64,000 nt of DNA, taken from assembly GCA_943735955.1 (NCBI GenBank), contig OX030961.1:7830920-7894919 (forward strand), in the 5' to 3' direction. This stretch comes from Piscicola geometra (lineage: Eukaryota > Annelida > Clitellata > Hirudinida > Piscicolidae). Shown here piece by piece: positions 15,801 to 36,437 of this stretch. The notes under the pieces are model-generated. The model did not search any database and was not told where the DNA came from. It saw only the letters and a list, made by a program, of their open reading frames with translations. Made by a program: the position numbers and the translations under genes. Numbering within the stretch: the stretch's first letter is position 1; each line of letters starts with the position of its first letter.

Positions 15801-18800
15801 GGGATATTCTATGTACACAACCCATACAACTACACAAAAAACACATGCACACAAAAAAAACACAATAAAAAAAGTTCAAAAAAGTGTTTTTAAATGTGTC
15901 ACAGTTTTAATTATTGTTTCTTTGATGGAAAAAAACATTTTACGTAATCTTATGTGACTTGGTAATATTTAGAGGTCGCTTAATGAAGATGAAGATTTAT
16001 TTTGTGAAAGCATGTGAGCAAAAAACGAAATTAGTCTATAACAACTTTATGAAGTTTAACAACAATGTTAAAAATAATAGTTATCTTGAATGAGCATAGT
16101 CATGGTAAACCATTAAACTTTTGCAAAATAATCGGAAAATATTGTGAGCAACCTTCAAATGTTACACAATTCTCAAGATTCAAGTTTTCTATAGCATCAG
16201 TGGCATATGTCATCAAGTTACTTTTTCAGCGACCAAAATCATAATACAAACAAACTCACCCGCATCGACCACGATATTCTCTTCCTCTTCTTCGCCGTCA
16301 CTCATCTTTCGAACATCAAAACCATCAACACTTTCACACTTCCTCTCGACGCCATCTTCATCATCGTCGTCGTCATCGTCATCTTCTCCGGTCCTGTTCC
16401 TGGGAGACCACTGCATCTTGTTCTCTTTCTTCAGCCTCCTTCTGGCGTTTGCAAACCACGTGGAGACCTGTGTGATTTTTAGAATATTTTGGAAATATAT
16501 CAATTATAACTCATTGATTTTGTTTGAAAAATCTGTTCTAAAAAAGCTTCAAAACTTAAAAAAAGTATAGATTCTTTTAAACCCCTCTTCCTCCCCCTAA
16601 TGCACACTTGGGTCAGGGTCATCTTGGTAATGATGGCCAGCATGATCTTCTCGCCCTTGGTGGGATACGGGTTTTTGATGTGTTCGTAAAGCCATGCCTT
16701 CAGCGTGCTTGTCGACTCTCTGGTGGCGTTCTTTCGTCTCACATCTAAGTTGCCGAAACTGTGGTGAGAGTTGGAGGATGGTGGGTTGGTGGTGTTAAAG
16801 TTTTGCTTTGTGAGTAATAGTTTTTGCTCAAGTTTTGTGTTTTTATACACTTTATGATGTTTTGCTAGCGTTAATGATTTGGATTTTTCGTGCAAAAAAA
16901 TAATTAAATTTTTTTAATTAATGAAAACGCACTTTAAATACTCATAATTGTTTACATGATAGCAAATCAATAAGAAGTTAATTTTCAAATGTCTAAAAAA
17001 GTTTCACAGTTTCGAGGCTACAGAAGTCGAATCTATCTTTTTTCTTTGATGTCGAAATTAGCCTTTTCCAAATAGATGAACTTTCAAATTTAAGCCTACA
17101 GTAAATCTAGTTTCCAAAAAGCATACTTTTTATTGTTCCAGTTAAAAAGACATTTTATTTTAAATTAAGTGTAAAGTATATTGTCTTTTAAAAATGAAAA
17201 ATAAACAGTTTTCAACAAATTTAATTTTCTTACAAGTCAAGAAAAATATAGTTAAGAAACAGAGTCACAACAAGCATCTGACAGTTGCTTGAGAGATCGC
17301 TTTTAATCAAATGCCACTGTCTCGCTAACACTCACGACACATCTCAACCTATTTCACTCCTTGATAAGCATCCTCCTATCAACCTTCGTGTGCCTGTAAC
17401 ACTGCCGTGTGTAAAGACTTAATGTTTGCCAATTTAAGCGCCTAAGCTACACACGAAGCGATAAACTTGATGAGAAGGTTGCCCAGACTTATTTATGGCT
17501 ACGACCTTTGCCAATCTTTTGAGGCTGTTCTCGTCTTTGTATGCGTGACTGTATCTTTGTATGTAAGTGTGCTTTCGCTTGTACTAGTACCTTTGTTGCT
17601 TTCTCAAAAATTAAATGTTTTCATCGTATGATATTAAGATCTTTGCAGTTAGTTTCATCAGCATTGCCCTCAGTCAACCTCTGGCATGACACAATTCGAA
17701 AAGGTTCACCTTAGCTGCATTTGAAGCAGCAACACAGCGTGTGTAATGGCAAGAAGCCGGCATGCATGATCAAAGATTCAGGAAAGTATTAATTGGACTA
17801 TGATTGAATTAGCTACCTTTCAAGCCTTAACTACCTTATCAGTCGCAAATTGATTAAAGTTTTAATAATGATTTATCGACATGGCGCTATTATCTTCCGT
17901 TTTGCAAGCCTAAAGAGACTTGAGATTTTTATAGTACGTGAGAACGCTGCTAAAAAAAAAAGTGTAAAAAAAGTTTTGTTTGTTTATTTAAGCACTCTTT
18001 TTATTGCTTCATAAACAAAGGCATATGTTGGTTTGCGGAAAAGCACTCCAAGCAAGGCATCACACTACAGCCCTGTCTTGAGTGTATGTTTTTCTTACCT
18101 CCTATGAAGTGATTTTCAATTTTCCTTTTTCAGGCTTAAGTTCTTTTTGTTTTCAACTTTTTTTTCTCATAAATACTTTCCAACTCGTTTTTAATTTATC
18201 ATTTTTCCAAACAGCACTGCTTTTGCATTAATTATACTGTTTTTTATATACACGAAAAAATCACTTTAAAAAATTAATTTTTTTATATGTCTATAATCTA
18301 AAAAAATAATAATATAAGGTTTTAAAAAATATTAATTAGCGAATTCAGTAGAGCAGAATAATGATAATAAATACTAAAACTAAGAATTTATGAAAAGACC
18401 AAGAAAGAAACTTCAACTAGTTGACCATTCATTGACAGGGTCGCGGAAAATTTGAGAGCAATCTTACAGCACGGGGCACAGGTCAGCCCTGCAATTTGCC
18501 ATACAACCAGACGACAAAGAAAGTGGCGTAAACTCGCGTAAGTTCAATGACCAATTAGGAACTTCCAACTGCAATACAAACATCGTTGTTGAGCTCACAC
18601 AAAAGTCCGAGAAGTTATCTTCAACTCATCACTTCATCATCACCACGCCTGTGCAAACACTCACCCTGAGGCGTATGGATAGGAAGAGAGGGGATCGATG
18701 CTCCAAGCACTCCTGAATGGGAGAAAAGATTCCGCACCTCCTGCAGTTGATCCCTGGGGTGTTGTGGATGTAGTTTGTAGTTGAGTGTGAGAAACTGTAG

Positions 18801-19599
18801 TTAAAATGGAAGGAGGTAGAAGGAGGATAAAAATTGTAGAAAGAAAAACGAAGCATTCTGAAGTATTTTCTCAAATGTCTAATTTGTATATGATTTTTAA
18901 ATCATTAGAAAGCTTAGAATTTATACCACTCCATCTTGAATTAATAATATTTAGTAAATAAAAAAACATTTACACATCTTTACACACATACAAGCACACA
19001 ATAGGACATGAAATACATATCACATATGCCCACGTGAGCAACAGTCAATGTCACGTGCCGCCCAACCGCAACCAATCGGAATTAATTATGCCACTCCACC
19101 CGCCCCCAAAAACCACTGTTTCAGCAATCACTCAAGACGCTCGTCCACTCTGCACTGTATCTTTTTATTTACGCGTTTGTATATCTCACTATGGCATATA
19201 CTGTATATCATATACAATGTATGATGGGACCCATGGGTTGTCGGAATATATGCCTGTTCTCGAGCCACTTTATGCACAAGCTCTACTTAATCATTCAGCA
19301 ACCTTCTTTACCCTTCACCTATGAAGTTCCTTTGCCAAAAAATATTATGCAAATTTAAAAGATATAAAAAATAAACTTTTTTTTCCTAATAGAATAAAAA
19401 AACCTACATTGTTTGGTGAAAAGAAGGACTCTCTATTCGGTGCGATGGATGGTTTGTTGTGGTAGAGAACCCTGGCTTGTAGAAGGCTGTCGTTGCTGGG
19501 AGGCATCAGGAGACGAGGGTAGGAAGGGAGGTGAGGGGAGGGGTAGAAGGGAGTGGGAGCTTGAAAGTGGGAGAGAGGCTTGGCGTTCATCGTTATCAT
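12331..19599 (-). CDS. Irx: Iroquois-class (TALE) homeodomain transcription factor
   Basis: Six exons: 19408-19599, 18665-18753, 16608-16758, 16260-16467, 14706-14789 and 12331-14513. All phases agree, giving 2907 nt and 968 aa, long for the family. The TALE homeodomain (about residues 97-161) is split between exons 3 and 4 and reads [17 protein letters not shown], then [20 protein letters not shown], then [18 protein letters not shown] with the recognition helix WFANARRRL. An acidic tract follows, as in Irx proteins. An Iro box-like motif, [13 protein letters not shown], is near residues 508-520. The N-terminal exons give [10 protein letters not shown] just before the homeodomain, which is family-typical. 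The C-terminal exon is Ser/His/Pro/Asn-rich with long Ser and His runs. The N-terminal exon is inferred from phase and composition, so the true start is less certain than the rest. Confidence 0.92.
12795..12842. repeat. Coding (GAT)n/(ATC)n run giving poly-Ser in Irx
   Basis: An in-frame trinucleotide repeat, read as TCA on the gene strand, encodes the core of a run of about 20 serines. Related GAT-rich DNA at 12555-12610 encodes Ser/Ala, and at 13240-13310 encodes His/Gln. Confidence 0.9.
14790..16259. other. Irx intron 4
   Basis: AT-rich 1.5 kb intron between exons 4 and 5. More complex stretches at 14990-15160 and 15440-15780 stand out from AT-rich DNA and could hold regulatory sites. No repeat element is recognised. 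Confidence 0.4.
16759..18664. other. Irx intron 2 with a TAAT-rich complex block
   Basis: This 1.9 kb intron precedes the homeobox exon. The block 17260-17940 is higher in complexity than its flanks and contains several homeodomain-type cores (TTAATTGG, AATTGATTAAAG, TAATAATGATTTATCG). Developmental homeobox genes often carry intronic enhancers, so an enhancer is a reasonable but untested reading. Confidence 0.35.
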
Positions 19600-20590
<991 letters not shown>

Positions 20591-23500
20591 AAAGTGTTTA
20601 TGTAGGTCATGCGAGAGATGAAGAGGTGATAAGGGGTGCGTTGAAGTCTCTGTGTGTTTGTTCAAATGTGAGATAGAGGGCTCTCGAGAAGCATGCCATT
20701 AAGCATTCATGACGACGACGACGATGACGATGGTGGAGGATCATCGAAGAATAAAGATTTGGCAGAGAAACGAGCAGCAATCATAATTTTTGGATCGCGT
20801 AAGAAGTAAAAAGACGAGGATGAAACGGTTGATTAAATATGGAAGAGGCCTACAAAGGTGATGGAGTTATGATATTGGCCCTGTGATCTTCAATTACTCA
20901 CCCTAATCACCACATCGCGTGTCCACCCCGCTCGGTGCTGATGATGATCTGGCTGGCAATGATAGATGGAGCGGAATTGGAGCAGACCTCAGGTAAATGA
21001 TTTTCCAATTAGGATAAATTAAATACGAGTGTTTGAATAAGCAGATATAAATAATTCAAGGAAGGGAGATGAGACTTGACAAATACCGAAAAGCATGCGA
21101 AGAAACAAGAAGACAAGAAAAGAGACAATCAAGTAGACACACAAGTAGACAAATCATCAATCAGACAAGAAGAAGAGAAGAAATTTTAATCACACACAAA
21201 GAAATATACTCAATAAGCATTTTTAAGTTCTTTTTGAAGAGGTGGCGCCTTCAGCAATGGCAGCCTGGCGCCACAGCAAATGTTGCTTTTTCTATTCAAC
21301 GATTGCCAGCCAATCGATCATCGACATACTGCTCAAGACACTCAAGACGCTCGTAAAGTGATCACGAGGCTTTATGCCATGTTTATTATGCAACCTTTAT
21401 TGCCTTAGTCAAGTGTTATCTTTCTAGTTGAGTTTGATTTCCATTCATTATACCTTTCAACACTCGAATGTGCCGATGTTTCAAAACGATTGCAATTTAT
21501 CATTGCCATCAAGGACGATTCTTCATGTATCTTGTCATATACATCCTCTGAAACGTAGTCAGGTTACTTTATTCAAACTAAAACCATTTTTTTAAAAACC
21601 TTCTATCCATTGGATCAAAAGCTCGTACTTACGTCAATAATTACTCGGATCGTCGTTACAATAAGATCTCACAATCGATACAATTAAAGCAGCGCCAATA
21701 CCTGACTGCTTCTGCATTTTCGTCGTCTGCATCAAGCATTTATGATAATTTCAAGTCGCAATAATAATAATTTAAATAATAATAGCAATAACAATAATTA
21801 CTTCATTGTCATTTAAATGAATTCATAATTAGATAATCACCCGTTTAAAGCGGCATTTAAAGTGTCAGTCGAGTGACTTGATACCTCAAGTTGTTTTCTT
21901 TAATTGAATTCACTTGAGCAATCAACCCCCGAACGATCCAATTCAACATTGAAACCTCATAAAAACAACTAGTTTTGGTGTTGAGAGTTTTGGCTGCAAC
22001 ATTCACAATTTAGTTTTTCTCCTATAAAGACGCCAGCATGAAGACACATCGATAAAGGCACTAGATCATTGATGCCTCATTGGCAGTGGAGGAGCCTTTA
22101 ATTACTCCATCAGACCTCATGTCTTATTCAGATGTATTAAGCAGGCATGCTCGAGCCATTTACCCTCACTTCTCGTGATCCCATGAAATATTAATTTGTG
22201 TCTTCTTCTCTATTAAATTAAGAAAAAAATAAAGATTATCATAGAATCAAAATGTAGAAAATGTATTAATGATTTAGCACGCAGTATCAGAAAACCGAGT
22301 ATTATCAATAACTTCTGATGGAAACTCCTCAAATCAATTAGTAAAATATTCTTATTTATACCATAACCTTTCATCTATAAATATCTCAATAAACTAAACC
22401 CTTATTGTTATTTTTACTTTACTGGGTATCGCTTAGTTATACAAATATCTTTTGATTAAGATTTATGGTTTACTAGAAAAGCCGTAATTTAGCTTTGAGC
22501 AGTAAAGGAAAGTTTCTTTGGTTTGCTTTTTAGCTAAGATAAAAGTTTTAGAAAACTTCGAAGCTTTTTCTAAGGAAGTCAGTTGTACAATAAATAAAAA
22601 TAAGAATTTGAAAAGAAAATATTAAATTTTTAAATACAGTATGTTCTGTTTATACAATAGGCGAAAGTGTCTGGCAGCAATGAGAAAGTAGTGAAAACAT
22701 AGCGGTAGAACACTGGTAAAGTAAGGGAGAAAAGGCGCTGCGATAGCTATCAGAGTTTGAAAGGTCAGACTGCGTCTCGAAGGCTTGATTGTGAGGTTTG
22801 CCTTAGGAAACATAAAATGTCTCAGTGGTGCTCTTGCGTGTAATGAATGTTGCTTGGATCATCAATATTCTGTAATCATTCAAGTCGCCGAGCATTGTGA
22901 AACGAAATAAATGAGAACTAATTGTTCGAAAAGGCGAAAGGCTTCACTTTCACTTATATTGAATTCAATGATAAAGGTATAAGTATTCTGTGACCGCTTC
23001 AATGAACAAATTAAAAATTATAACTCTTGCTAGATTATATATTTTCTGTGGCACCATTAAAAATTTAATGTTACACACAAAAATTTCATTTTATTTAATG
23101 GGTTGCTTGCAATTTCACTCGCAAATATTTTCAACGCTTCAAACCATTAAACTTTATTTTTCACCTGTGCGTCATCAACTACTGCCTAAATAGAACCACT
23201 CAAAAACTTTTAATTAAAATTAATTTGTGTTCACAGCTATTGTAACAAACCAATTTGTTGAATTTGAAGGCGCTTATATAGGTAGTTTTAGAGTATAAAT
23301 CATAAGACAAACAAAAATTAATGCTAAAGTCTTTAGTGAAGAGTTTCAAAAAGAAAAGTTCTGACTCACCTTCAATGCTTGCCGTATCTTGGAGGCGTGT
23401 GTTCAGCGGGATTCATTCACGATTTTATACAAAATCCTCAACAAACTTTCGGTCAACTTTATTTTTAAAGTTTGTAAGCTGCTTATGAAGTTTCAGTGTG

Positions 23501-23719
23501 AGTAGTGAGTGGTTTTAAGTAGAGTCAAACTTTTGATCAATCCACAATGTCTTCTATTCGACCATTCAGTAAATCATGATGTTGATTCGACTGATTCAGA
23601 AGACTGAGAAATGAAAGATGGTGAGGTTGTTTGGTTCTTTAAAAATTCAAATGTAGAGAGAAAACCAAAGCAAACGTCTTAAAATCGAGGTTTTTGTGTG
23701 GGTCTGAACGAGAGTAAAG
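20591..23719. other. Irx upstream gene desert, part 1
   Basis: No exon is supported in 3.1 kb. A GACGACGACGACGATGACGA patch lies at about 20711. Higher-complexity stretches at 20860-21000, 21270-21520 and 21640-22200 contrast with AT-rich DNA and are candidate non-coding regulatory blocks. Short open frames at 21069 and 22622 show no family features. Confidence 0.4.
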
Positions 23720-24070
23720 AGCAAAGGGCGTTTTGTCTTATAAAACGGCTCAGACACCTCACCGACCAACAATGCAACTTTAAAGCCCGCATGCGAGATA
23801 TATCACAAAGTGTTACAAGCTCAAGGAACAAGACTTTCGATTGGATGAGAGGTTGTTAGGCAAATCACTTAAACACGCCCCTCAAAGCGGCATGCAGCCA
23901 ATGGCAGAACAGATGCCGTGGAATGGGTGCATCCTGCAGGATGATTGGCAAGTGCATTGAGTAACAAACCAACCGGAATATCATACATCGTAGCGCGTAA
24001 ACATCGGCCATCTTGTCGAACAGGCCATTAGACGCACCCCGCTACAACCGCTACAACCTCTTCTTCTTCC
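23720..24070. promoter_or_regulatory. Promoter-like island with TATA and CCAAT motifs
   Basis: A GC-richer island in AT-rich DNA. On the plus strand TATAAAA lies at 23739-23745 with an initiator-like CTCACCG about 20 bp on. CCAAT/ATTGG motifs occur near 23838, 23897 and 23943. The end is rich in CTTC and CGCGCC. It is 4.1 kb upstream of Irx but the TATA points away from it. No downstream exon was found, so this is only a candidate. Confidence 0.3.
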
Positions 24071-31880
<7,810 letters not shown>

Positions 31881-33940
31881 GAAGTCTATTTTTACTATTA
31901 ATTCTGCTCCATTTGAAAAGAAACACTCTTAAAACTATTTCAACTAGTATTCTCAGCAATTTTTATAAGACAATTGATTGTAATATCACTATTAAAAATT
32001 TATTAACAGTGTTTTCTCAAATCCAAATTGCCTGGGGCCGAAAGCAGTTGGCATAGATTGAAGGTGGTGTGATGGTTGGTGATGTGGCATGCATGCTTGT
32101 ACTCTGCATTGGCTCCAAGTCGCGAAGATGTGAGTGTGATAATGATGATAAAAATAGAGATAAGACTGATAAAAGTGTATTTGGTTTTGTTATTAAAAGT
32201 CATTAAAAATAGGTATTTAAATTTATTTTTAAATAATTAATTATTTTCATAAATTAAAGACTTACTGTTTAATTGTACAAATTCTGAATGAATAACACGT
32301 TATTTGACTCATTTGAATACCAATCTACTTTCAACTAGTCTAAACGTTTGAATTCAAACAATATTGTTGTTATAGGAATATTTTTTACTTAATTAAAATC
32401 TCTCTGGTTGGACACCAGTTGAACGTTGTTCCTGATTGTGTCGTGATTTGAGAGCGTATTGAATGGAGGTGAAGCAGTATTAGCAGGGTCGTCAGGTGTC
32501 TGTGGTAGATGTGTCAGAGATAAATGTAATGAATGCGATACCGCAGAATGTTTTGTCCAAGCTTTCAGAGTAGAAGTGAGGGAGTGCAGTGGGTGAACAG
32601 TATAACAAAGGGTAAATGTTTAATTGAAGAAATGTCTTTAGAAAAATAATTTTTAAATACAAATTTAAGTTTTTCTATTTCATTTAAATCTCAAAATTGA
32701 ACGCACTTGATATCATGTTCAAGATTTGAAGCAGCTAATTTACAAAAGCTTTCATAGGAAATAAGTAAATAATAGAAGTAGTGGTGTAAATTCCGTAAAG
32801 AGTGTTAAAAAAAGTTAAATTTTTTTTCTATTGAAAAAAGATTATAAAAATTCCATTCATTTAGGATTTAAAAGATTTTAGTGAAATAGTTGTTTTAGGA
32901 AGTTTTCCCAATTTAAACACACTAAAATCACACACTCACACACACAAAAAAAAACACACACACACTCACTCACACACACAAAAACAAACACACACACTCA
33001 CTTAAACACACAAACACACATAATGATAAAATTGTTATTTTCACCGACACGACCTCACCGCTCAAGCGACCTGCTAACGACCATTGGAGACTTCTGAACG
33101 GTGTACCACTCCACCGAATCGAACCAATCAACTTCATCTTATTTATCCTCCAGTCTTAATAAAAAAGATGTCCTCTTTCTAATTTATCTAAGAGAGTTTT
33201 CATCCACGCTGAATAGTCTCTTTTACAAGAAGTCAACTCTGTATTCCATTAAAAACATCCTATTGTACTCTTTTAGAAAAACGATCGTACTTGTATTCAG
33301 ACAAACGTGTGCTGAAACGTACGTGTGATCGAAGTTGCGTGTGTGTGTGTGTGTGCGTGACTCGAGGGCCGAAGTGACAGTGTGCTGTCAAGGTGCAGAT
33401 AAGGCCTCATAATGCCTTCAGCTTCAGAATTCCTTTAAATGACTTCTCAAGTGCTATCGCCTATGACGTAAGAGGCATCTTCTCTCATCTGCGTCGTCAT
33501 CATCCTCATTATTGACTTTTTTTAATTTTATGATTTATTTTATTATTTTATGAATATCATATTAATTATTGAAAAATAATTATAAAAGTAAAACATCATG
33601 AATCTATTTTCGAACAACTTTCTCTGCGAGCGCAGTCAACTCATTGAAGAAACCCTAAAATACCAATTCAGCAAATTTTATATAATGACCTAAAATAAAT
33701 TTGAGAGCCCTTCAAAGACAAGTATGCGGCTGTTTTACATTGAAAATATGAACTATTTGATCTCACAGGTTTTGTAATATGCCCATACTATGCCTAAATT
33801 TGTAAAGTTAATCTATTTGAAAAGTTATCAGAATATCTCAAGGTCATGAGCCACAGAACATAGAATAAAACACATAGAATAATGAAGCTTGGAAGTGGAA
33901 ATAAATAAATTTTAGAGTTCAAAAGAAGGATACTTGTAGG
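31881..33940. other. Intergenic DNA downstream of the Toll-like receptor pair
   Basis: AT-rich, with AC-rich DNA at 32920-33025 and a more complex patch at 33040-33520. The patch has several short open frames without family features. TTTATT near 33536 could serve as a distant minus-strand polyadenylation signal. Confidence 0.4.
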
Positions 33941-36040
33941 TCATTGAGAAGTGTGTTTACGGATTGAATGGACGCTCATGCTGTAGAACAACTGCTCGAT
34001 CCACGTCTTGCTGGTCATGAATGCAACGTAGGTGTGGGAGGAAATGAAGGTCTGGAGGTCGGGAGGCAGCTGGTAGGGGTCTTTCAAGAGGCTTTCGTCG
34101 AGGAGAAGAACCAGTCGCTGCTTCCTCAGCTGGATGTTGCGCTGCAATGCCTGCTCGAACTCGTACAAGCAGAAGTGCGAGTTGAGAAATGCCTTAGTCA
34201 CCACACACAACACCCGCTTGCTACACCACACGGCGTGGCAAATGTTTCCAGCGATCGACTGTCCACCGATGAAATCCTTCTCGTGGTAGCACACTTGATA
34301 TCCCTTGCCCTCAAGCAGAGCCACCAACTGAATGGCAAACTGCCTGTCCTGGTAAGAGGCGCTGATGAAGGCGTCGTATTCCATGTACTCGTCAGTGCAC
34401 TCGTCTCTGTCGAAGGGGTGCAACGCCAAGTAAGTGTTCAGCTGCACCTTGAAGCGTCGCAGCAACAGCAGCAGCAGCACGCACAGCAGCAGGAAGCAGA
34501 CGATGGGCAAGAGGACTCGCAACAGCAAACGCTTCCGCTGTTCGTCGAACGGGTTGGAACAGAATTCGTGATCGTCAACCGTGAAGATGTTACGGCCTGC
34601 CAGCCATTCTGGAGTGGCACAGAGAATGCTGTTAGGACTGAGCAGGGTCAGCTGGCTGCTCAGGTTACCCAGCCACGTTTTGAACTCTTTCTTGTCGCAT
34701 CCGCAGTCCCACGGGTTGTTGAACAAACTCAGTTTTTGTAAATTAAAATCTTCATCTAGATTAAAAGCGGGCAGTGTGCTCAGCGAATTTCCGTCCAAGT
34801 AGAGTTCTTTCAGATCTTTCAAGTGCTGCAGGTTCTCTTCAGTGATGCTAGAAATCTTGTTGTCTTTGAGGTCGAGTATTTTTGTTTTGAGAAGGTAAGG
34901 GAGGTTCTGAATGGCCTCGAGACCCATCGACTGAAACCTCAACTCGTACTTGGTGGAGACTGAAAAGTGGCGTGGCACGTCGAGGCGAGGCAGTGAGTCA
35001 GGCATGGACGAAGAACTCCTAGCGGAGCAGTCGATGACGAAAGATAAGTTGCTTGGCACCTGGATGCAGCGACAGCCTGGCATGCAAAACTGCTCCGTGA
35101 GGTCGCATTGGAACTGATCTTCTGGCACTTGCAATACCTTCTTGTTGTAGAGGAGTTGAGGCGCTTTGCAGTAGACCATGTTCAATTGGTGGGAGTTTTT
35201 GTACTTCTTCAGCAACGAGACCAGCGAGTACTCGTGACAATCGCAATTTATACTCACGTAGTCCAGTTTCATGTCAACCCAGTACCCATTACCCTTTCCT
35301 AGATAACAGAAAAAGTCCTTTTTTTCTGGAAAAACGTCAAATAAGTTGCTCAGGTGGTCTATGGGGTTGTTCTCAAGGTCGTACACGAAGCTTGGCTGTC
35401 TGGGGCCATGGCTGCAAGTGTATGTCCAATTTAATCGGTTTGTAAAAACTCTTATATTGTTTTTATATAAATATATTTTCGTTTCATTTACAGCTGAAGA
35501 TCTTATCCATGGCCATGAATCCATGCTAGTGAGGTTATTTTCACTTAAATCAATATATCTTAGTTTTGGTTGTTTACCGGGGTCGTTGAATACAAAATCT
35601 CCAATATTTCTTACATCGCTTTTTTTAATAGTGAGCGATTCAAGCTCAGACATTCTGTCAAAAAGTCCGTCTTCAAGGTCGTTCACTTTGTTTTCGTAAA
35701 TGTCAAGTTTCCGAAGGCCAGTCATTCCAGCGAGGCAGTCTTTGGAGAGGGTAGTTAGCTGGTTGAAGTGCAAAGAGAGAGAAAGTAGATTTGATTTCTG
35801 ACAGATGGCAGACGGGATTTCTTCAAGTTCAGTATTTATTATTTCGATTGTAGAAACTTTTTCAGACAATTGCAAAGATTTTGTGATGTTTTCTTTTGCG
35901 TTGAAAGATTTTACGTCCAAGAAATTAGCGATTTTCAACAGGTCCATGTTGAGAACGAATTCAGGATCTTGTTTAATGAACTCCATTTGAACAACACAAA
36001 ACAACAAGATTAACCTGTAAAGTCTTGAAATTAATGACAT
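33941..36040 (-). CDS. TLR: Toll-like receptor A (two LRR blocks, TM, TIR), intronless
   Basis: A single exon encodes 699 aa. Residues 1-18 are a signal peptide. LRRs at about 60-240 end in a cysteine-rich cap (CDC at 265-267 to FQC at 310-312). A second LRRNT-type cluster follows (CMPGCRC, 319-325), then a second short LRR block (about 365-445) and an LRRCT (WDCGCDKKEF to HEFC). This multiple-cysteine-cluster layout is the protostome Toll type. A transmembrane helix lies at about 507-528. The TIR domain (about 553-690) has box 1 YDAFISAS and a box 2 region HEKDFIGGQSI lacking the usual RD..PG motif. Such receptors sense microbial or Spatzle-like ligands and signal through MyD88-type adaptors. 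Residues 303-654 are almost identical to the neighbouring copy; the ends differ. The start at 36040 is chosen because it gives the signal peptide. Confidence 0.96.
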   Translation of the reverse strand: MSLISRLYRLILLFCVVQMEFIKQDPEFVLNMDLLKIANFLDVKSFNAKENITKSLQLSEKVSTIEIINTELEEIPSAICQKSNLLSLSLHFNQLTTLSKDCLAGMTGLRKLDIYENKVNDLEDGLFDRMSELESLTIKKSDVRNIGDFVFNDPGKQPKLRYIDLSENNLTSMDSWPWIRSSAVNETKIYLYKNNIRVFTNRLNWTYTCSHGPRQPSFVYDLENNPIDHLSNLFDVFPEKKDFFCYLGKGNGYWVDMKLDYVSINCDCHEYSLVSLLKKYKNSHQLNMVYCKAPQLLYNKKVLQVPEDQFQCDLTEQFCMPGCRCIQVPSNLSFVIDCSARSSSSMPDSLPRLDVPRHFSVSTKYELRFQSMGLEAIQNLPYLLKTKILDLKDNKISSITEENLQHLKDLKELYLDGNSLSTLPAFNLDEDFNLQKLSLFNNPWDCGCDKKEFKTWLGNLSSQLTLLSPNSILCATPEWLAGRNIFTVDDHEFCSNPFDEQRKRLLLRVLLPIVCFLLLCVLLLLLLRRFKVQLNTYLALHPFDRDECTDEYMEYDAFISASYQDRQFAIQLVALLEGKGYQVCYHEKDFIGGQSIAGNICHAVWCSKRVLCVVTKAFLNSHFCLYEFEQALQRNIQLRKQRLVLLLDESLLKDPYQLPPDLQTFISSHTYVAFMTSKTWIEQLFYSMSVHSIRKHTSQ
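34081..35134 (-). repeat. Homogenised tract, copy in receptor A
   Basis: Direct repeat of 36566-37619 at a constant offset of 2485 bp with no indels. By eye I count about 12 mismatches in 1054 bp. It covers the end of the first LRRCT through most of the TIR. The upstream border is abrupt; downstream, identity declines gradually over the last TIR codons. Confidence 0.95.
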
Positions 36041-36437
36041 TTTTTTATAATCTTGGATAATTTTCTTGAATATTTACAGTTCTGAAGCGTTGTTGTAACT
36101 AGCATGCAGATTTTAAAGATATAGTGTTGAAAGTCTATGCAGGTTCAACAATCTCTTGAAGCTAAAAGTCTCGAAATATTTATAGATTAATTTACATTTT
36201 TCAAAAATGTATTGGATTCTTAGATTGAAAATTAGAAATTTCACGATGACTTTATGAAGTTAAAATCCTTCTGGTGGTAATAAGAAATAGTAAATAAGAA
36301 AATGATCTTTAGTAGAAAGATAAAAATTAATATAGAATATTTCAAACTAAAAGTTTAACTTTTTTCATTGAATATTTTCTTTCATGAAAAAAACTATGAA
36401 AGTTTCAAACCTTTCAACTTGAATTCAAAAAACGAGT

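Noticed and set aside
33968..34741. Plus-strand frame of 257 codons inside receptor A, with a twin in receptor B
   Set aside because: Antisense shadow of the TIR, membrane-helix and LRRCT codons. It recurs in receptor B only because the DNA is nearly identical.
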